Origin: Brachybacterium sp. SGAir0954 | Lineage (GTDB): Bacteria; Actinomycetota; Actinomycetes; Actinomycetales; Dermabacteraceae | DNA: 64,000 bases | Assembly: GCF_005490785.1 (NCBI RefSeq) | Contig: NZ_CP027295.1 | Span: forward strand, 2,976,001-3,040,000 | Direction of reading: 5' to 3' | In this document: positions 24,526 through 34,907 of the stretch, piece by piece | Layout: every line of letters starts with the position of its first letter | How positions within the stretch are numbered: position 1 is the first letter of the stretch | The notes under the pieces: generated by a model | The model's database searches: none | What the model was told of the DNA's origin: nothing | What the model saw: the letters and a program-made list of their open reading frames with translations, nothing else | Position numbers and translations under genes: made by a program

Positions 24526-25140
24526 GTGGACGAGCACTACTTCTCCCCCTCCCCCTCGACCGAGGACACCCGCTTCCCGCTGCGGGTGAGCCTCGCCGGC
24601 GAGGAGCGGCACCTGGTCTCGAGCTCCTCCGTGTTCAGCGGGCACGGCCTGGACAAGGCCACGGCGGTGATGCTCGCGCGGCTCGACGAGATCACCCCCG
24701 TGCCGCCCGGCGCCCGGCTGCTGGACCTCGGCTGCGGCTGGGGCCCGATCACGCTCACGGCGGCGCTGCTGCACCCGGACGCCGAGGTGTGGGCGGTCGA
24801 CGTCTCGAAGCGCGCCCGCGACCTCACGGCGGAGAACGCGGCGAGCCTCGGGCTGGGGAACGTGCGCGTCATCGCGCCCGAGGAGGTCCCTGACGGCCTC
24901 ACCCTCGACGCGATCTGGTCGAACCCGCCGATCCGGATCGGCAAGGAGGCCCTCCACGCGCTGCTGCTGACGTGGATCGGCCGCCTCACCCCCGAGGGCA
25001 CCGCGGCGATGGTGGTGGGGAAGAACCTCGGTGCGGACCCGCTGGCCCGGTGGCTCGGCGAGCAGCTGCCGGGCCGCGAGGTCGCCAAGGTCGCGAGCGC
25101 CAAGGGCTTCCGGGTCCTCGAGGTGGGGCCCGCCCGCTGA
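24526..25140 (+). CDS. RsmC-like class I SAM-dependent methyltransferase
   Basis: 204 residues. It resembles the C-terminal half of RsmC/RlmG rRNA guanine-N2 methylases: LLDLGCGWGPITL (SAM loop), VWAVDVSKRARDL, and the active-site motif SNPPIRIGK where these enzymes have NPPFH. The short N-terminal segment HYFSPSPS-TRFPLRVSLAGEE is typical of the actinobacterial single-domain form. The target base is not predictable from sequence. The GTG start fits a leaderless promoter; the open frame upstream overlaps hflX on the other strand and is not coding. Confidence 0.85.
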   Translation: MDEHYFSPSPSTEDTRFPLRVSLAGEERHLVSSSSVFSGHGLDKATAVMLARLDEITPVPPGARLLDLGCGWGPITLTAALLHPDAEVWAVDVSKRARDLTAENAASLGLGNVRVIAPEEVPDGLTLDAIWSNPPIRIGKEALHALLLTWIGRLTPEGTAAMVVGKNLGADPLARWLGEQLPGREVAKVASAKGFRVLEVGPAR

Positions 25141-25179
25141 GACGGCCCGAGGGAACCGGTCGCCCCGGACCCGCGCGGC

Positions 25180-26076
25180 TCAGAGGCGCAGGGTGCCGTC
25201 GGCGACGATCTCGGCGGCGCCGGCGAGCGTGACCTCGCCCTGATCGGTCCAGCCCACCTCGAGGGTGCCGCCGGGCACGTCGACCCGCCACGGCAGGCGG
25301 GAGTCGTCCCCCGCGCGCAGGGCGGCCGCGACCGCCGTGGCGGCGACGCCCGTCCCGCAGGACTCGGTCTCCCCCACCCCGCGCTCGTGGACGCGCATCG
25401 CCACGTGCCGCTCACCGCGCGTGACCACGAGCTCGATGTTCGCGCCGTGCTCCGGCTCCGGGGAGAGCCCCGGCCGGTGCGTGAGGTCGAGGTCCTCGAG
25501 GGCGACGCCCTCGGGGAGGAACGCGACGGCATGCGGATTGCCCATGTCGACGTCGGTGACCTCGAGGTCGTGGCCCGCGACGTGGACAGTGCGGCCCGTC
25601 CGGGAGATCCCCGCCTCGCCCATGCCGACGCGCACGCGCCAGGCGGGCTCCTCCGGCGTCGGGTCGGCGAGCACCTCGACGGTGCGCACGCCCGCGCGGG
25701 TCCAGAGCGGGAAGCGGTCCTCGCGCACGTGCCCCTCGCGGCGCAGGAAGGCCGCGACCACGCGCACACCGTTGCCGCACATCTCGGCGATCGAGCCGTC
25801 GGCGTTGCGGTAGTCCATGAACCACTCGGGGGCGTCCGCGGGCGCGTCGATCCCGGCGGCGCGCGTGCGCACCGCGCGGATCACGCCGTCGCCGCCCACC
25901 CCGGAGCGCCGGTCCGCGAGGGCCGCGACCGCGGCCGCGTCCAGGTCGATCGCGCCGTCGGGGTCGTCCAGCAGCACGAAGTCGTTGCGGGTGCCGTGGC
26001 CCTTGGAGAAGCGGAGCCCCTCGGGGAGGCGCGGACCCGCGGGGGTGGACCGTCCGTGCGGCGCAGGAGTGCTCAT
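25180..26076 (-). CDS. dapF: Diaminopimelate epimerase DapF
   Basis: 298 residues, converting L,L- to meso-diaminopimelate, the residue MurE of this window adds. The two active-site cysteines are in DGSIAEMCGNGVR (about residue 98) and ESCGTGVAATA (about residue 240). SKGHGTRNDFVLLDD near the N-terminus is the conserved substrate-binding start. It begins nine bases after the miaA stop and probably forms a miaA-dapF operon. Confidence 0.95.
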   Translation of the reverse strand: MSTPAPHGRSTPAGPRLPEGLRFSKGHGTRNDFVLLDDPDGAIDLDAAAVAALADRRSGVGGDGVIRAVRTRAAGIDAPADAPEWFMDYRNADGSIAEMCGNGVRVVAAFLRREGHVREDRFPLWTRAGVRTVEVLADPTPEEPAWRVRVGMGEAGISRTGRTVHVAGHDLEVTDVDMGNPHAVAFLPEGVALEDLDLTHRPGLSPEPEHGANIELVVTRGERHVAMRVHERGVGETESCGTGVAATAVAAALRAGDDSRLPWRVDVPGGTLEVGWTDQGEVTLAGAAEIVADGTLRL

Positions 26077-26085
26077 GGTCCGAGC

Positions 26086-27012
26086 CTAGGCCAGCGCGGC
26101 GAGGGCGTCCTCGAGCACGTGATCCAGCGCTCGTCCTGCCGCCGGATCGGCACCGTCGATCCAGCGCACCCGTGCGTCGCGGTGGAACCAGGTGTCCTGC
26201 TTGCGCACGAGCCGCCGCGTGCCGACCACCGTGGACTCCCGCGCCTGCTCGGTCGTCATCGTCCCGTCGAGCACGGCGAGCCCCTGCTCGTAGCCGATCG
26301 CGCGCCGCGCCGTGACCCCGCGGTCCAGGCCGAGCTCGCGCAGCGCGGCGACCTCCTCGAGCAGCCCCGCCGCGAGCATGCCGTCCACCCTCCGCGCGAT
26401 CCGCTCGTGCAGCGCGCCGCGATCCTGCCGCAGCCCGATCTGCACCGTCGAGGGGTCCCGGTGCAGGGGCCGTGGGAGGAAGGCGGCGAAGGGACGTCCG
26501 GTGAGCTCGCCCACCTCGAGGGCCCGCACGATCCTCCGCACGTCCCCGGGACCGATGCTGCTCGCCGCCCCGGGGTCCCGTCGGGCGAGCTCCTCGTGGA
26601 GGGCCGGGGCGCCGATCTCCTCCGCGCGGCGCTCCCAGCGGGCGCGGACCTCCGGATCGGTGGGCGGGAACTCGAGGTCGTCGAGGACGGCGCGCACGTA
26701 GAGTCCGGAGCCGCCCACGAGGATCGGCACCCGCCCCCGGTCACGGATCGCCGCGAGGTCCGCCCGGGCGGCGGCCTGGTACGCGGAGACGCTCGCCTCC
26801 TCCGTCACGTCGAGCACGTCGAACTGGTGATGGGGCACACCGAGCCGCTCCGCCGGGGGGACCTTCGCGGTGCCGATGTCCATGCCGCGGTACAGCTGCA
26901 GGGCGTCCGCGTTGACGACCTCGGCGTCCAGGTGCCGGGCGAGCGCGATCGCGAGGTCGGACTTGCCCGTCGCGGTCGCGCCGACGATCGCGATCAGCGG
27001 GGCGTTCTCCAT
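26086..27012 (-). CDS. miaA: tRNA dimethylallyltransferase MiaA
   Basis: 308 residues. It attaches the dimethylallyl group to N6 of A37 in tRNAs reading UNN codons. P-loop IVGATATGKSDLA, then NADALQLYRGMDIGTAKVPPAE, VPHHQFDVLD, and LVGGSGLYVRAVLDDLEFPP are all family blocks; the C-terminal RRLVRKQDTWFHRD closes the tRNA-binding region. MiaB, encoded nearby on the same strand, performs the next modification step. ATG 27012 is used; a GTG three codons upstream is possible. Confidence 0.94.
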   Translation of the reverse strand: MENAPLIAIVGATATGKSDLAIALARHLDAEVVNADALQLYRGMDIGTAKVPPAERLGVPHHQFDVLDVTEEASVSAYQAAARADLAAIRDRGRVPILVGGSGLYVRAVLDDLEFPPTDPEVRARWERRAEEIGAPALHEELARRDPGAASSIGPGDVRRIVRALEVGELTGRPFAAFLPRPLHRDPSTVQIGLRQDRGALHERIARRVDGMLAAGLLEEVAALRELGLDRGVTARRAIGYEQGLAVLDGTMTTEQARESTVVGTRRLVRKQDTWFHRDARVRWIDGADPAAGRALDHVLEDALAALA

Positions 27013-27162
27013 GGCGAGCACCCTATCCGCCGGGTCCGAGGGCGAGCTCGTCGAGGGGTCAGCGGGATCACGTCGGGCGGTCGGGCCTTCTTGCAGGGGA
27101 CGGGGTAGGGTGAGGCCCGCCCCGGCACCGGGGCTCCACCGTTCCCGAGCGAGACCACCGAG

Positions 27163-27654
27163 GTGCACGTGACTACCGCGAACGAGGACCGCCTGCTGGC
27201 GGACTCGGCCGAGGGCCTGACGCCGATGTCCCTGCAGCGGGTGCAGCAGGCGCTGACCCGCCACGGCTACGCCTATGTGGAGGACGAGGCGCATCCCGAG
27301 ATCCTCCGGGCGCGCTTCGACGACTACCGCTTCCAGTTCATGCTCAGCGGCGAGGACCACGGCGTCCTGCAGACCCGCGGGCGCTGGAACCACAGCGTGG
27401 ACATGTCCCGCAAGGTGCAGATGATCAAGCTCTGCAACGAGTGGAACATGAACCGCGTGTGGCCCAAGGTCTACGTGCGGCGTGAGTCCGAGGGCCTGCT
27501 CGGCGTCTACGGCGAGCTCGCCGCGGACTTCCGCGCGGGCGCCCTCGACGCCCAGGTCGACAGCGCGCTCACCTGCGGGCTGAGCACCGTCATCGCCTTC
27601 TTCCACAGCCTCGAGGACCGCCTCGGCGCCGAGCTCGACGACCTCGACGGCTGA
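27163..27654 (+). CDS. YbjN domain-containing protein
   Basis: 163 residues, soluble. The YbjN-type fold is suggested by LQRVQQALTRHGYAYVED, FDDYRFQFMLSGED, LCNEWNMNRVWPKVYVR and the C-terminal helix LSTVIAFFHSLEDRLG. YbjN proteins are sensory/chaperone-like relatives of type III secretion chaperones with unclear function. The start may be GTG 27163 or GTG 27169. A TAGGGT hexamer at 27106-27111 is a possible -10. It interrupts the miaB-miaA-dapF order on the opposite strand, an arrangement common in actinobacteria. Confidence 0.8.
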   Translation: MHVTTANEDRLLADSAEGLTPMSLQRVQQALTRHGYAYVEDEAHPEILRARFDDYRFQFMLSGEDHGVLQTRGRWNHSVDMSRKVQMIKLCNEWNMNRVWPKVYVRRESEGLLGVYGELAADFRAGALDAQVDSALTCGLSTVIAFFHSLEDRLGAELDDLDG

Positions 27655-27672
27655 TCCCTCACCACGCATGAC

Positions 27673-27704
27673 GACGGCCGGCACCCCGCGGGGTGCCGGC
27701 CGTC
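27673..27704. terminator. Bidirectional terminator between ybjN and miaB
   Basis: A 15-bp perfect palindrome, GACGGCCGGCACCCC with its complement, centred on GC. It lies 19 bases from each stop codon, serving both convergent genes. Confidence 0.85.
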
Positions 27705-27722
27705 CTCACGTCCGGGGTGGCG

Positions 27723-29282
27723 TCAGCCGCGGCGCAGGGAGGGCATGCCCAGGGTGACCGGCCCGCCCGCTCCCCCGCCGCCGTGGCCCGTGCCGCAGGT
27801 CGCGTCGAGCCCCAGGGCGCCCTGCTCCCAGAGGTCCCCCGAGCGGGTGCGGCGCACCGAGAACTGCTCCGGGGTCAGCTGCGCGAGCGGGGCCTCGAGG
27901 GCGGAGTCCGCGAGCAGGTAGAAGGGCGCCGCACGGGTGATCGTCGTCGTGACCATGTCCCCGGGGCGCGGGCGCTGCGCCTCGGGGAGGTCCGACGGCA
28001 GCGCGAGGTGCACGAGCCGATGGTCGCGGGAGCGGCCGGAGAGGCGATGGGTCTCCGCGTCGCGGTCCCCCTCGCCCTCGGCGACGAGCACCTCGACGAC
28101 CTTGCCCTCGCGGGTGCGGTTCTCCTCGAAGGTGATGCGGTCCTGGAGGGCGACGAGACGCTCGTAGCGCTCCTGGACGACCTCCTTGGGGACCTGGTCC
28201 TCCATGGTCGCGGCGGGCGTCCCGGGGCGGATCGAGTATTGGAAGGTGAAGGCGCTCGCGAAGCGGCTCTCCTCGACGACCTCGAGGGTGCGCGCGAAGT
28301 CCTCCTCCGTCTCCCCGGGGAAGCCGACGATGATGTCCGTCGTGATGGCGGCCTCCGGGATGCGGTGCCGGACCCGCTCGAGGATCCCGAGGAATCTCCG
28401 GCTCCGGTAGGAGCGGCGCATGCGGCGCAGGACGTCGTCGGAGCCGGACTGCAGCGGCATGTGCAGCTGCGGCATGACGTTGGGGGTCTCCGCCATCGCG
28501 TCGATGACGTCGTCGGTGAACATCGCGGGATGGGGCGAGGTGAAGCGGACCCGCTCGAGGCCCTCGACGTCCCCGCACGCGCGCAGGAGCTTCGCGAAGG
28601 CGCCCCGGTCCCCGAACTCGACGCCGTAGGAGTTCACGTTCTGCCCCAGGAGGGTCACCTCGACGGCACCCGCCTCGACGACGTCGCGCACCTCGGCGAG
28701 CACGTCCCCGGGCCGGCGGTCCTTCTCGGTGCCGCGCAGCGAGGGGACGATGCAGAAGGTGCAGGTGTTGTTGCAGCCCACGGAGATCGAGACCCAGGCG
28801 GCGTAGGAGGACTCGCGGCGCGTGGGCAGGGTCGAGGGGAAGACGTCGAGGGACTCGAGGATCTCCACCTGCGCCTCGCGGCGGTGCGCGGCCCGGTCCA
28901 GGAGCGTGGGCAGGGAGCCGATGTTGTGGGTGCCGAAGACGACGTCCACCCAGGGGGCGCGGTCCACGATGCTCGAGCGGTCCTTCTGGGCGAGGCAGCC
29001 GCCCACGGCGATCCGCATGCGGGGGTTGGCGCGCTTCGCGGGGCGCAGCGCGCCGAGGTTGCCGTAGAGCTTGTTGTCCGCGTTCTCGCGCACCGCGCAG
29101 GTGTTGAAGACGACGACGTCGACCTCCCCGCGCTTGGCGTCGGCATCGGCGGGCGCGGCCGCGTAGCCGGCCTCCTCGAGGAGGCCGGTCAGGCGCTCGG
29201 AGTCGTGGACGTTCATCTGGCAGCCGAAGGTGCGCACCTGATAGGTGCCGCGCGGCGCCGGGTCGATCTGCTGCGTGCTCAT
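27723..29282 (-). CDS. miaB: tRNA-2-methylthio-N6-dimethylallyladenosine synthase MiaB
   Basis: 519 residues, radical-SAM methylthiotransferase. The N-terminal UPF0004 domain has the three auxiliary-cluster cysteines (FGCQMN, NTCAVRE, GGCLAQ); the radical-SAM cluster is CNNTCTFC (about residue 174); a TRAM-like domain ([13 protein letters not shown]) follows. The last 60 residues, after [12 protein letters not shown], are an extension ending in a Gly-rich tail not needed for the core enzyme. The ATG at 29282 is divergent from the transporter operon. Confidence 0.95.
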   Translation of the reverse strand: MSTQQIDPAPRGTYQVRTFGCQMNVHDSERLTGLLEEAGYAAAPADADAKRGEVDVVVFNTCAVRENADNKLYGNLGALRPAKRANPRMRIAVGGCLAQKDRSSIVDRAPWVDVVFGTHNIGSLPTLLDRAAHRREAQVEILESLDVFPSTLPTRRESSYAAWVSISVGCNNTCTFCIVPSLRGTEKDRRPGDVLAEVRDVVEAGAVEVTLLGQNVNSYGVEFGDRGAFAKLLRACGDVEGLERVRFTSPHPAMFTDDVIDAMAETPNVMPQLHMPLQSGSDDVLRRMRRSYRSRRFLGILERVRHRIPEAAITTDIIVGFPGETEEDFARTLEVVEESRFASAFTFQYSIRPGTPAATMEDQVPKEVVQERYERLVALQDRITFEENRTREGKVVEVLVAEGEGDRDAETHRLSGRSRDHRLVHLALPSDLPEAQRPRPGDMVTTTITRAAPFYLLADSALEAPLAQLTPEQFSVRRTRSGDLWEQGALGLDATCGTGHGGGGAGGPVTLGMPSLRRG

Positions 29283-29438
29283 GGTGGTCCCAGGGTACGG
29301 CGGGCGGGGCGCCCGGCGCGGGTCGACGGCGCCCCGACGGGCGGGTTCGGAGGGAGATCACGCCCGCGCAGCCGGCCGGCGCAGGTCACGATGGGGTGAC
29401 AGTCCCCGGTCCGCCCGGCGGCCCACCGCGGAGCGGTC

Positions 29439-29444
29439 TACGGT
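29439..29444 (+). promoter_or_regulatory. -10 element of the amino acid transporter operon
   Basis: TACGGT ends seven bases before the ATG at 29452. With no Shine-Dalgarno in this gap the first cistron is probably leaderless. Confidence 0.5.
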
Positions 29445-29451
29445 GCAGCAC

Positions 29452-30234
29452 ATGACCCAGACCACATCCGCGCTCCCGCCTGCCGGGAGCCCGGGCGCAC
29501 GCCCCCTCGTCGCGGTGGAGGGCGTCCAGAAGCACTTCGGCGACCTCCACGTGCTGAAGGACGTCGACCTGAGCGTCGCCGCCGGCGAGGTGGTCGTGGT
29601 GCTCGGCCCCTCCGGCTCGGGCAAGTCGACGCTGTGCCGCACCATCAACCGGCTCGAGACGATCGACGAGGGCGAGATCCGCATCGACGGCGAGCCGCTG
29701 CCCACCTCCGGCCCCGGACTCGCGCGCCTGCGCTCCGAGGTCGGCATGGTGTTCCAGTCCTTCAACCTCTTCGCCCACAAGACGGTGCTCGAGAACGTCA
29801 CCGTCGCCCCGATCAAGGTGAAGAAGGTGCCGCGCAAGGAGGCGGAGGCCCGCGCCATGGAGCTGCTCGAGCGGGTCGGCGTCGCCGACCAGGCCCGGAA
29901 GCTCCCCGCCCAGCTCTCCGGCGGCCAGCAGCAGCGCGTCGCGATCGCCCGATCCCTCGCCATGGCTCCCAAGGTCATGCTCTTCGACGAGCCCACCTCC
30001 GCCCTGGACCCCGAGATGATCAACGAGGTCATCGAGGTCATGACGGGGCTCGCGAAGGACGGCATGACCATGATCGTCGTGACCCACGAGATGGGCTTCG
30101 CCCGCCGCACCGCAGATCGCGTCGTCTTCATGGACGCCGGGCGGATCCTCGAGGTCGCCCCGCCGGAGGACTTCTTCGCCCACCCCCGCACCGAGCGCGC
30201 CCAGGACTTCCTCGCGAAGATCCTGCAGCACTGA
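29452..30234 (+). CDS. gluA: Polar amino acid ABC transporter ATP-binding protein (GluA-like)
   Basis: 260 residues. It has a complete ABC ATPase: Walker [11 protein letters not shown]-loop VFQSFNLF, signature LSGGQQQR, Walker [13 protein letters not shown] and switch His in VTHEMG. The polar amino acid (HisP/GlnQ/GluA) subfamily is indicated by the [13 protein letters not shown] and [10 protein letters not shown] blocks. It powers the two permeases encoded downstream. Substrate is inferred as glutamate or a related acidic/amide amino acid from the four-gene gluABCD order. Confidence 0.88.
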   Translation: MTQTTSALPPAGSPGARPLVAVEGVQKHFGDLHVLKDVDLSVAAGEVVVVLGPSGSGKSTLCRTINRLETIDEGEIRIDGEPLPTSGPGLARLRSEVGMVFQSFNLFAHKTVLENVTVAPIKVKKVPRKEAEARAMELLERVGVADQARKLPAQLSGGQQQRVAIARSLAMAPKVMLFDEPTSALDPEMINEVIEVMTGLAKDGMTMIVVTHEMGFARRTADRVVFMDAGRILEVAPPEDFFAHPRTERAQDFLAKILQH

Positions 30235-30266
30235 TGACCCCCCTCCCGACCGCCAAGGAGCATGCC

Positions 30267-31142
30267 ATGACCACCAGCCGACGACTCCTCCTCACCGGCG
30301 GCGCCGGACTCGCCGCCGCGATCGCCCTCGCCGCCTGCGGCGGATCCTCCTCCGACGAGCCCGCGGTCGCCGAGGACGCCACCTTCGCCGACGGCTCGAC
30401 CATGAAGAAGCTCGCCGACGCCGGCAAGATCACCATCGGCACCAAGTTCGACCAGCCGCTGTTCGGGCAGGCCGGGCCGGACGGCACCCCCGCCGGCTTC
30501 GACGTCGAGATCGGCACGCTGATCGCCGCCGCCCTCGGCATCGAGAAGAAGTCCATCGAATGGGTCGAGACGGTCTCCGCGAACCGCGAGCCCTTCATCG
30601 AGAACGGCAAGGTCGACCTCGTCGTCGCGACCTACACGATCAACGACACCCGCAAGGAGGTCGTGGACTTCGCGGGCCCCTACTACGTGGCCGGCCAGGC
30701 GCTCATGGTCACGAAGGACAACGAGGACATCACCGGCGAGGACACCCTCGAGGGCAAGAAGGTCGCCTCCGTGGAGGGCTCCACCCCCGCGCAGTACATG
30801 ACCGACAACCACCCCGAGGCGGAGCTCTCGACCTTCGACACCTACTCCAACTGCGTCACGGCGCTCACCAACGGCCAGGTCGACGCCGTCACCACGGACA
30901 ACGTGATCCTCGCGGGCTTCGTCGCCGCGAACAAGGAGGAGCTCAAGCTCGTGGGTGACGGCGCCACCTTCACCGAGGAGCCCTACGGCATCGGCCTGAA
31001 GAAGGGCGACGACGACTTCCGCACCTTCGTCAACGACACCCTCCAGGCCGCCTACGACGACGGCAGCTGGGCCAAGGCCTGGGAGGAGACCGCCGGCGCG
31101 GTGCTGCCCACCCCGGACCCGCCGGAGATCGACCGCTACTGA
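30267..31142 (+). CDS. gluB: Amino acid ABC transporter solute-binding lipoprotein (GluB-like)
   Basis: 291 residues. The signal peptide (twin Arg at 5-6, hydrophobic core) ends in the lipobox LAAC with Cys24 as lipidation site, so the protein is anchored outside the membrane. SBP family 3 features follow: ITIGTKFDQPLFG, GFDVEIGTLIAAALG, VDLVVATYTINDTRKEVVDFAGPYY (in part) and EPYGIGLKKGD. These resemble glutamate-binding GluB proteins. The ATG at 30267 has AAGGAG six bases upstream. A 138-base gap with GC hairpins precedes the permeases, which may keep binding protein in excess. Confidence 0.88.
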   Translation: MTTSRRLLLTGGAGLAAAIALAACGGSSSDEPAVAEDATFADGSTMKKLADAGKITIGTKFDQPLFGQAGPDGTPAGFDVEIGTLIAAALGIEKKSIEWVETVSANREPFIENGKVDLVVATYTINDTRKEVVDFAGPYYVAGQALMVTKDNEDITGEDTLEGKKVASVEGSTPAQYMTDNHPEAELSTFDTYSNCVTALTNGQVDAVTTDNVILAGFVAANKEELKLVGDGATFTEEPYGIGLKKGDDDFRTFVNDTLQAAYDDGSWAKAWEETAGAVLPTPDPPEIDRY

Positions 31143-31143
31143 A

Positions 31144-31157
31144 GCCGCCCGGGCGGC
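31144..31157 (+). terminator. GC palindrome after the binding-protein gene
   Basis: GCCGCCCGGGCGGC is a perfect palindrome two bases after the gluB stop, followed by further GC-rich inverted repeats. It probably slows decay or partially terminates, giving more gluB than permease mRNA. Confidence 0.4.
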
Positions 31158-31280
31158 CCCGCGCGCCCGCCCGGCGCCGGCGCCCGCCCGCGTCACCCCG
31201 ACCTCACCGCCATCGTCCCGGGCGCCGGCCCGGTCCTCGTGACCTGACCGGCGCCCCTTCCCGCCCCGAGGAGCCCCCGC

Positions 31281-31928
31281 ATGCGCAGCCTCCTGCTCGA
31301 GCACGACCTGCTGTGGCAGGCGTTCAGCACCACGCTGATGCTCGCCGCCGTCTCCGGTGCGATCGCGCTCGTCGTCGGCACGGTCGTCGCGGGTCTCCGC
31401 GTCTCCCCCTACCTGCCCCTGCGCACCGTCGCGACGCTCTACACGGAGTTCCTGCGCAACACCCCGCTGACGATCGTCTTCTTCTTCTACGTCTTCGTGA
31501 CCCCGTCGATGGGCTTCACGCTCGAGTACAAGGCCGCGGCGATCATCGCGCTGAGCTCCTACACCTCCGCCTTCGTCGCGGAGGCGGTGCGCTCGGGCAT
31601 CAACTCGGTCGGGGTCGGCCAGGCGGAGGCGGCCCGCTCGCTCGGCATGTCCTTCGGTCAGAACCTCGCGATCGTCGTGCTCCCGCAGGCCTTCCGCACC
31701 GCGATCCCGCCGCTCATCAACGTGCTCATCGCGCTCGTGAAGAACACCTCCGTCGCGGGCGCCTTCAGCGTGCTCGAGCTGTTCGCCATGTCCCGGCGCC
31801 TGACCAACGTCCACTCCGGTGACGTGCTGGGCATCCTCGCGGGCGTCGCCCTGTGCTACCTGATCATCTGCATTCCCCTGGGGCGTCTCGCCGCGGGCAT
31901 CGAACGGAAGGTGGCGTTCGCCCGATGA
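31281..31928 (+). CDS. gluC: Amino acid ABC transporter permease (GluC-like)
   Basis: 215 residues with about five membrane helices. The ABC permease loop that docks on the ATPase is EAARSLGMSFGQNLAIVVLPQA (in part). FLRNTPLTIVFFFYVF is the polar amino acid permease signature near residue 57. Its stop overlaps the next permease start (ATGA), so the two subunits are coupled and likely form a heterodimer. A GAGGAG site lies just before the ATG. Confidence 0.88.
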   Translation: MRSLLLEHDLLWQAFSTTLMLAAVSGAIALVVGTVVAGLRVSPYLPLRTVATLYTEFLRNTPLTIVFFFYVFVTPSMGFTLEYKAAAIIALSSYTSAFVAEAVRSGINSVGVGQAEAARSLGMSFGQNLAIVVLPQAFRTAIPPLINVLIALVKNTSVAGAFSVLELFAMSRRLTNVHSGDVLGILAGVALCYLIICIPLGRLAAGIERKVAFAR

Positions 31929-32791
31929 GCAGCGGACCCGTCCTGTACGACGTCGCCGGCCCCGCCGAGCGCCGACGCAGCCGCATCATCTCGGTGGTGC
32001 TCACCGTGGTGGTCCTCGCCGCGGCCGCGGTCGCCGTCTCCCGTCTCGCCGCGAACGGCGTGTTCGACGACCGCTGGCGCGTGCTGTGGGACGTGCCGAT
32101 GAACTTCGCCGGCTACGAGACGAAGCACGTGTGGCAGGCGGTGTTCCGCGGCCTCGGAGCTACCCTGCTCGCCGCGGCCATCGCCCTCCCGCTCGCCGCC
32201 GTGCTCGCCGTGGTGCTCGTGTCCCTGCGCACCTCGCACCTGCTCCCGGTGCGCTGGCTCGCGATCGGCGTCATCGAGGTGTGCCGCGGGCTGCCCGTGG
32301 TGCTCATGATGTTCTTCGCGATCCTCGTGATCCCCGGCTCGACGCCGCTCATGGCGGTCGTATTCGGTCTGGTCATGTACAACGCGGCGGTCTTCGCCGA
32401 GATCCTGCGCGCCGGCATCGCCGCCCTTCCCCGAGGGCAGACGGAGGCCGCGGAGTCCCTCGGCATGGGGCCCGCGCTCACCTACCGCGACGTGCAGCTG
32501 CCGCAGGCGGTGCGGATGATGCTGCCCTCCCTCATCGCGCAGGGCGTGGTGCTCGTCAAGGACTCCTCGCTGGGCTACATCGTCTCCTACGCGGAGCTGC
32601 TGCGGTCGATCAGCCGGGTGGCCGACGCCCTCACGAACGCCTCGTACCTGCTGCCCCTGCTCACCGTGGGCGCGGCGGTGTACGTGACGCTGAACGTGCT
32701 GCTCTCGCGGCTCGCGGTGTGGGCGCAGCGACGCAGCGGCCGGCGGCGCCGTGCGCCCGTCGTGGTGGGCACGCCGACCGTCGAGGTCTGA
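31925..32791 (+). CDS. gluD: Amino acid ABC transporter permease (GluD-like)
   Basis: 288 residues; longer N-terminus than GluC with a first helix at about 20-42, then the core permease helices. EVCRGLPVVLMMFFAIL and EAAESLGMGPALTYRDVQLPQA (in part) mark the polar amino acid permease family and its coupling loop. The four-nucleotide overlap with gluC fixes the start. Last gene of the operon; a convergent gap with short repeats separates it from recX. Confidence 0.88.
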   Translation: MSSGPVLYDVAGPAERRRSRIISVVLTVVVLAAAAVAVSRLAANGVFDDRWRVLWDVPMNFAGYETKHVWQAVFRGLGATLLAAAIALPLAAVLAVVLVSLRTSHLLPVRWLAIGVIEVCRGLPVVLMMFFAILVIPGSTPLMAVVFGLVMYNAAVFAEILRAGIAALPRGQTEAAESLGMGPALTYRDVQLPQAVRMMLPSLIAQGVVLVKDSSLGYIVSYAELLRSISRVADALTNASYLLPLLTVGAAVYVTLNVLLSRLAVWAQRRSGRRRRAPVVVGTPTVEV

Positions 32792-32823
32792 GCCGGCGGC
32801 ATCCGGGACTCCAGTAGCCGCCC

Positions 32824-32913
32824 GCTCCGCAGGATCAGCGGGCCCCGCAGGTCCGGTGCTCCGCGGGTTCAGCGGCCGGCTTGCCCCGCGAGCCCGGCGG
32901 GCTCAGCGGCCGG
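32824..32913. repeat. Three imperfect 34-bp-spaced repeats between gluD and recX
   Basis: A GCTCCGCGGGTTCAGCGGCC-like unit of about 22 bases occurs at 32824, 32858 and 32892, an exact 34-bp spacing. The last copy includes the recX stop codon and its final codons. It also contains small stems (GAGCCC/GGGCTC, 32890-32904) that could end transcription. Confidence 0.55.
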
Positions 32914-33637
32914 AGGCGCGGCGCAGCTCGCTCGAGATGACCTGCACGGCGAGGTCCCCCGGGTAGCCCTTGCGGGTGAGCAGGGCATCGAGTCGGCGGG
33001 ACAGGCGTCGTCGCTGGCTGCCGTCGCGATCGGCGGCGAGCCGCTCGAGATCCCGCTCCCCGAGCCGGGAGCGCACGAGCTCCCGGCAGCGCTCCTCCTC
33101 ACCGCTCACCGGGTCCCCCTCGGGACCTCGGCCCGCGCCGCCGGCGCGGAGCGCCTCCTCGATGAGCTCCCCGTCGACGTGGCGCTGCTCGAGCTCCCGT
33201 CGCAGGGCCCGGTCCCCCAGGCTGCGCAGCTCCCGTCGCTGACGCACCCATTCGTGGGCGAAGGCGCGGTCGTCCACGAGGTCCGCCCGCTCGATGCGGG
33301 CCATCACCTCGTGCGTGACGGACCCGGGGACCTCACGGCGCTCAAGGCGCTCGAGCATCTCCCCGCGGGAGCGGCGGCGCGTGGCCAGCAGCCGCATGAG
33401 GTAGCGGCACTCGCGCATGACCGCCTTCTCGCGCTCGGCGCGGTCGGGATCCTGCTCGGGCCGGGGGCGCTCGAGGATCTCCTGCGTGCGACGCGCCAGC
33501 CGTTCCTGGACCGCCGAGCGCTCGCGCCCCTGCGCGCCGGCCGGGGACAGCGCGACGGGCACGTCGCCTGGAGCGGATCCGCGCGGATCCTGCTGCTCCG
33601 GGGCGCCGTGCCCGTCGTGCTCGGTGGACAGGGGCAT
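32903..33637 (-). CDS. recX: RecX, regulator of RecA
   Basis: 244 residues. The RecX helical repeats occupy about residues 75-230: CRYLMRLLATRRRSRGEMLERL, VDDRAFAHEWVRQRR and the C-terminal RRLDALLTRKGYPGDLAVQV (each in part), all characteristic. The first 65 residues are a Pro/Gly/Arg-rich extension. RecX caps RecA filaments and limits recombination and SOS signalling. It starts three bases after the recA stop and must be co-transcribed from the SOS-controlled recA promoter. Confidence 0.92.
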   Translation of the reverse strand: MPLSTEHDGHGAPEQQDPRGSAPGDVPVALSPAGAQGRERSAVQERLARRTQEILERPRPEQDPDRAEREKAVMRECRYLMRLLATRRRSRGEMLERLERREVPGSVTHEVMARIERADLVDDRAFAHEWVRQRRELRSLGDRALRRELEQRHVDGELIEEALRAGGAGRGPEGDPVSGEEERCRELVRSRLGERDLERLAADRDGSQRRRLSRRLDALLTRKGYPGDLAVQVISSELRRASGR

Positions 33638-33640
33638 CGA

Positions 33641-34753
<1,113 letters not shown>

Positions 34754-34907
34754 GGGGGCTTTCCTTCCGAGTGGCCGGGGGCCGGCGGCGTGACCGTTGC
34801 GGCCACAGTAGGCGGGCCGCCGGACAAACGCCGTGCCCCTCGTGGCGACCTGTGGACCGAGGTGCCATGGGGAGGAACGACGACGGTGGCGGGAACCGTC
34901 GGGCCTC

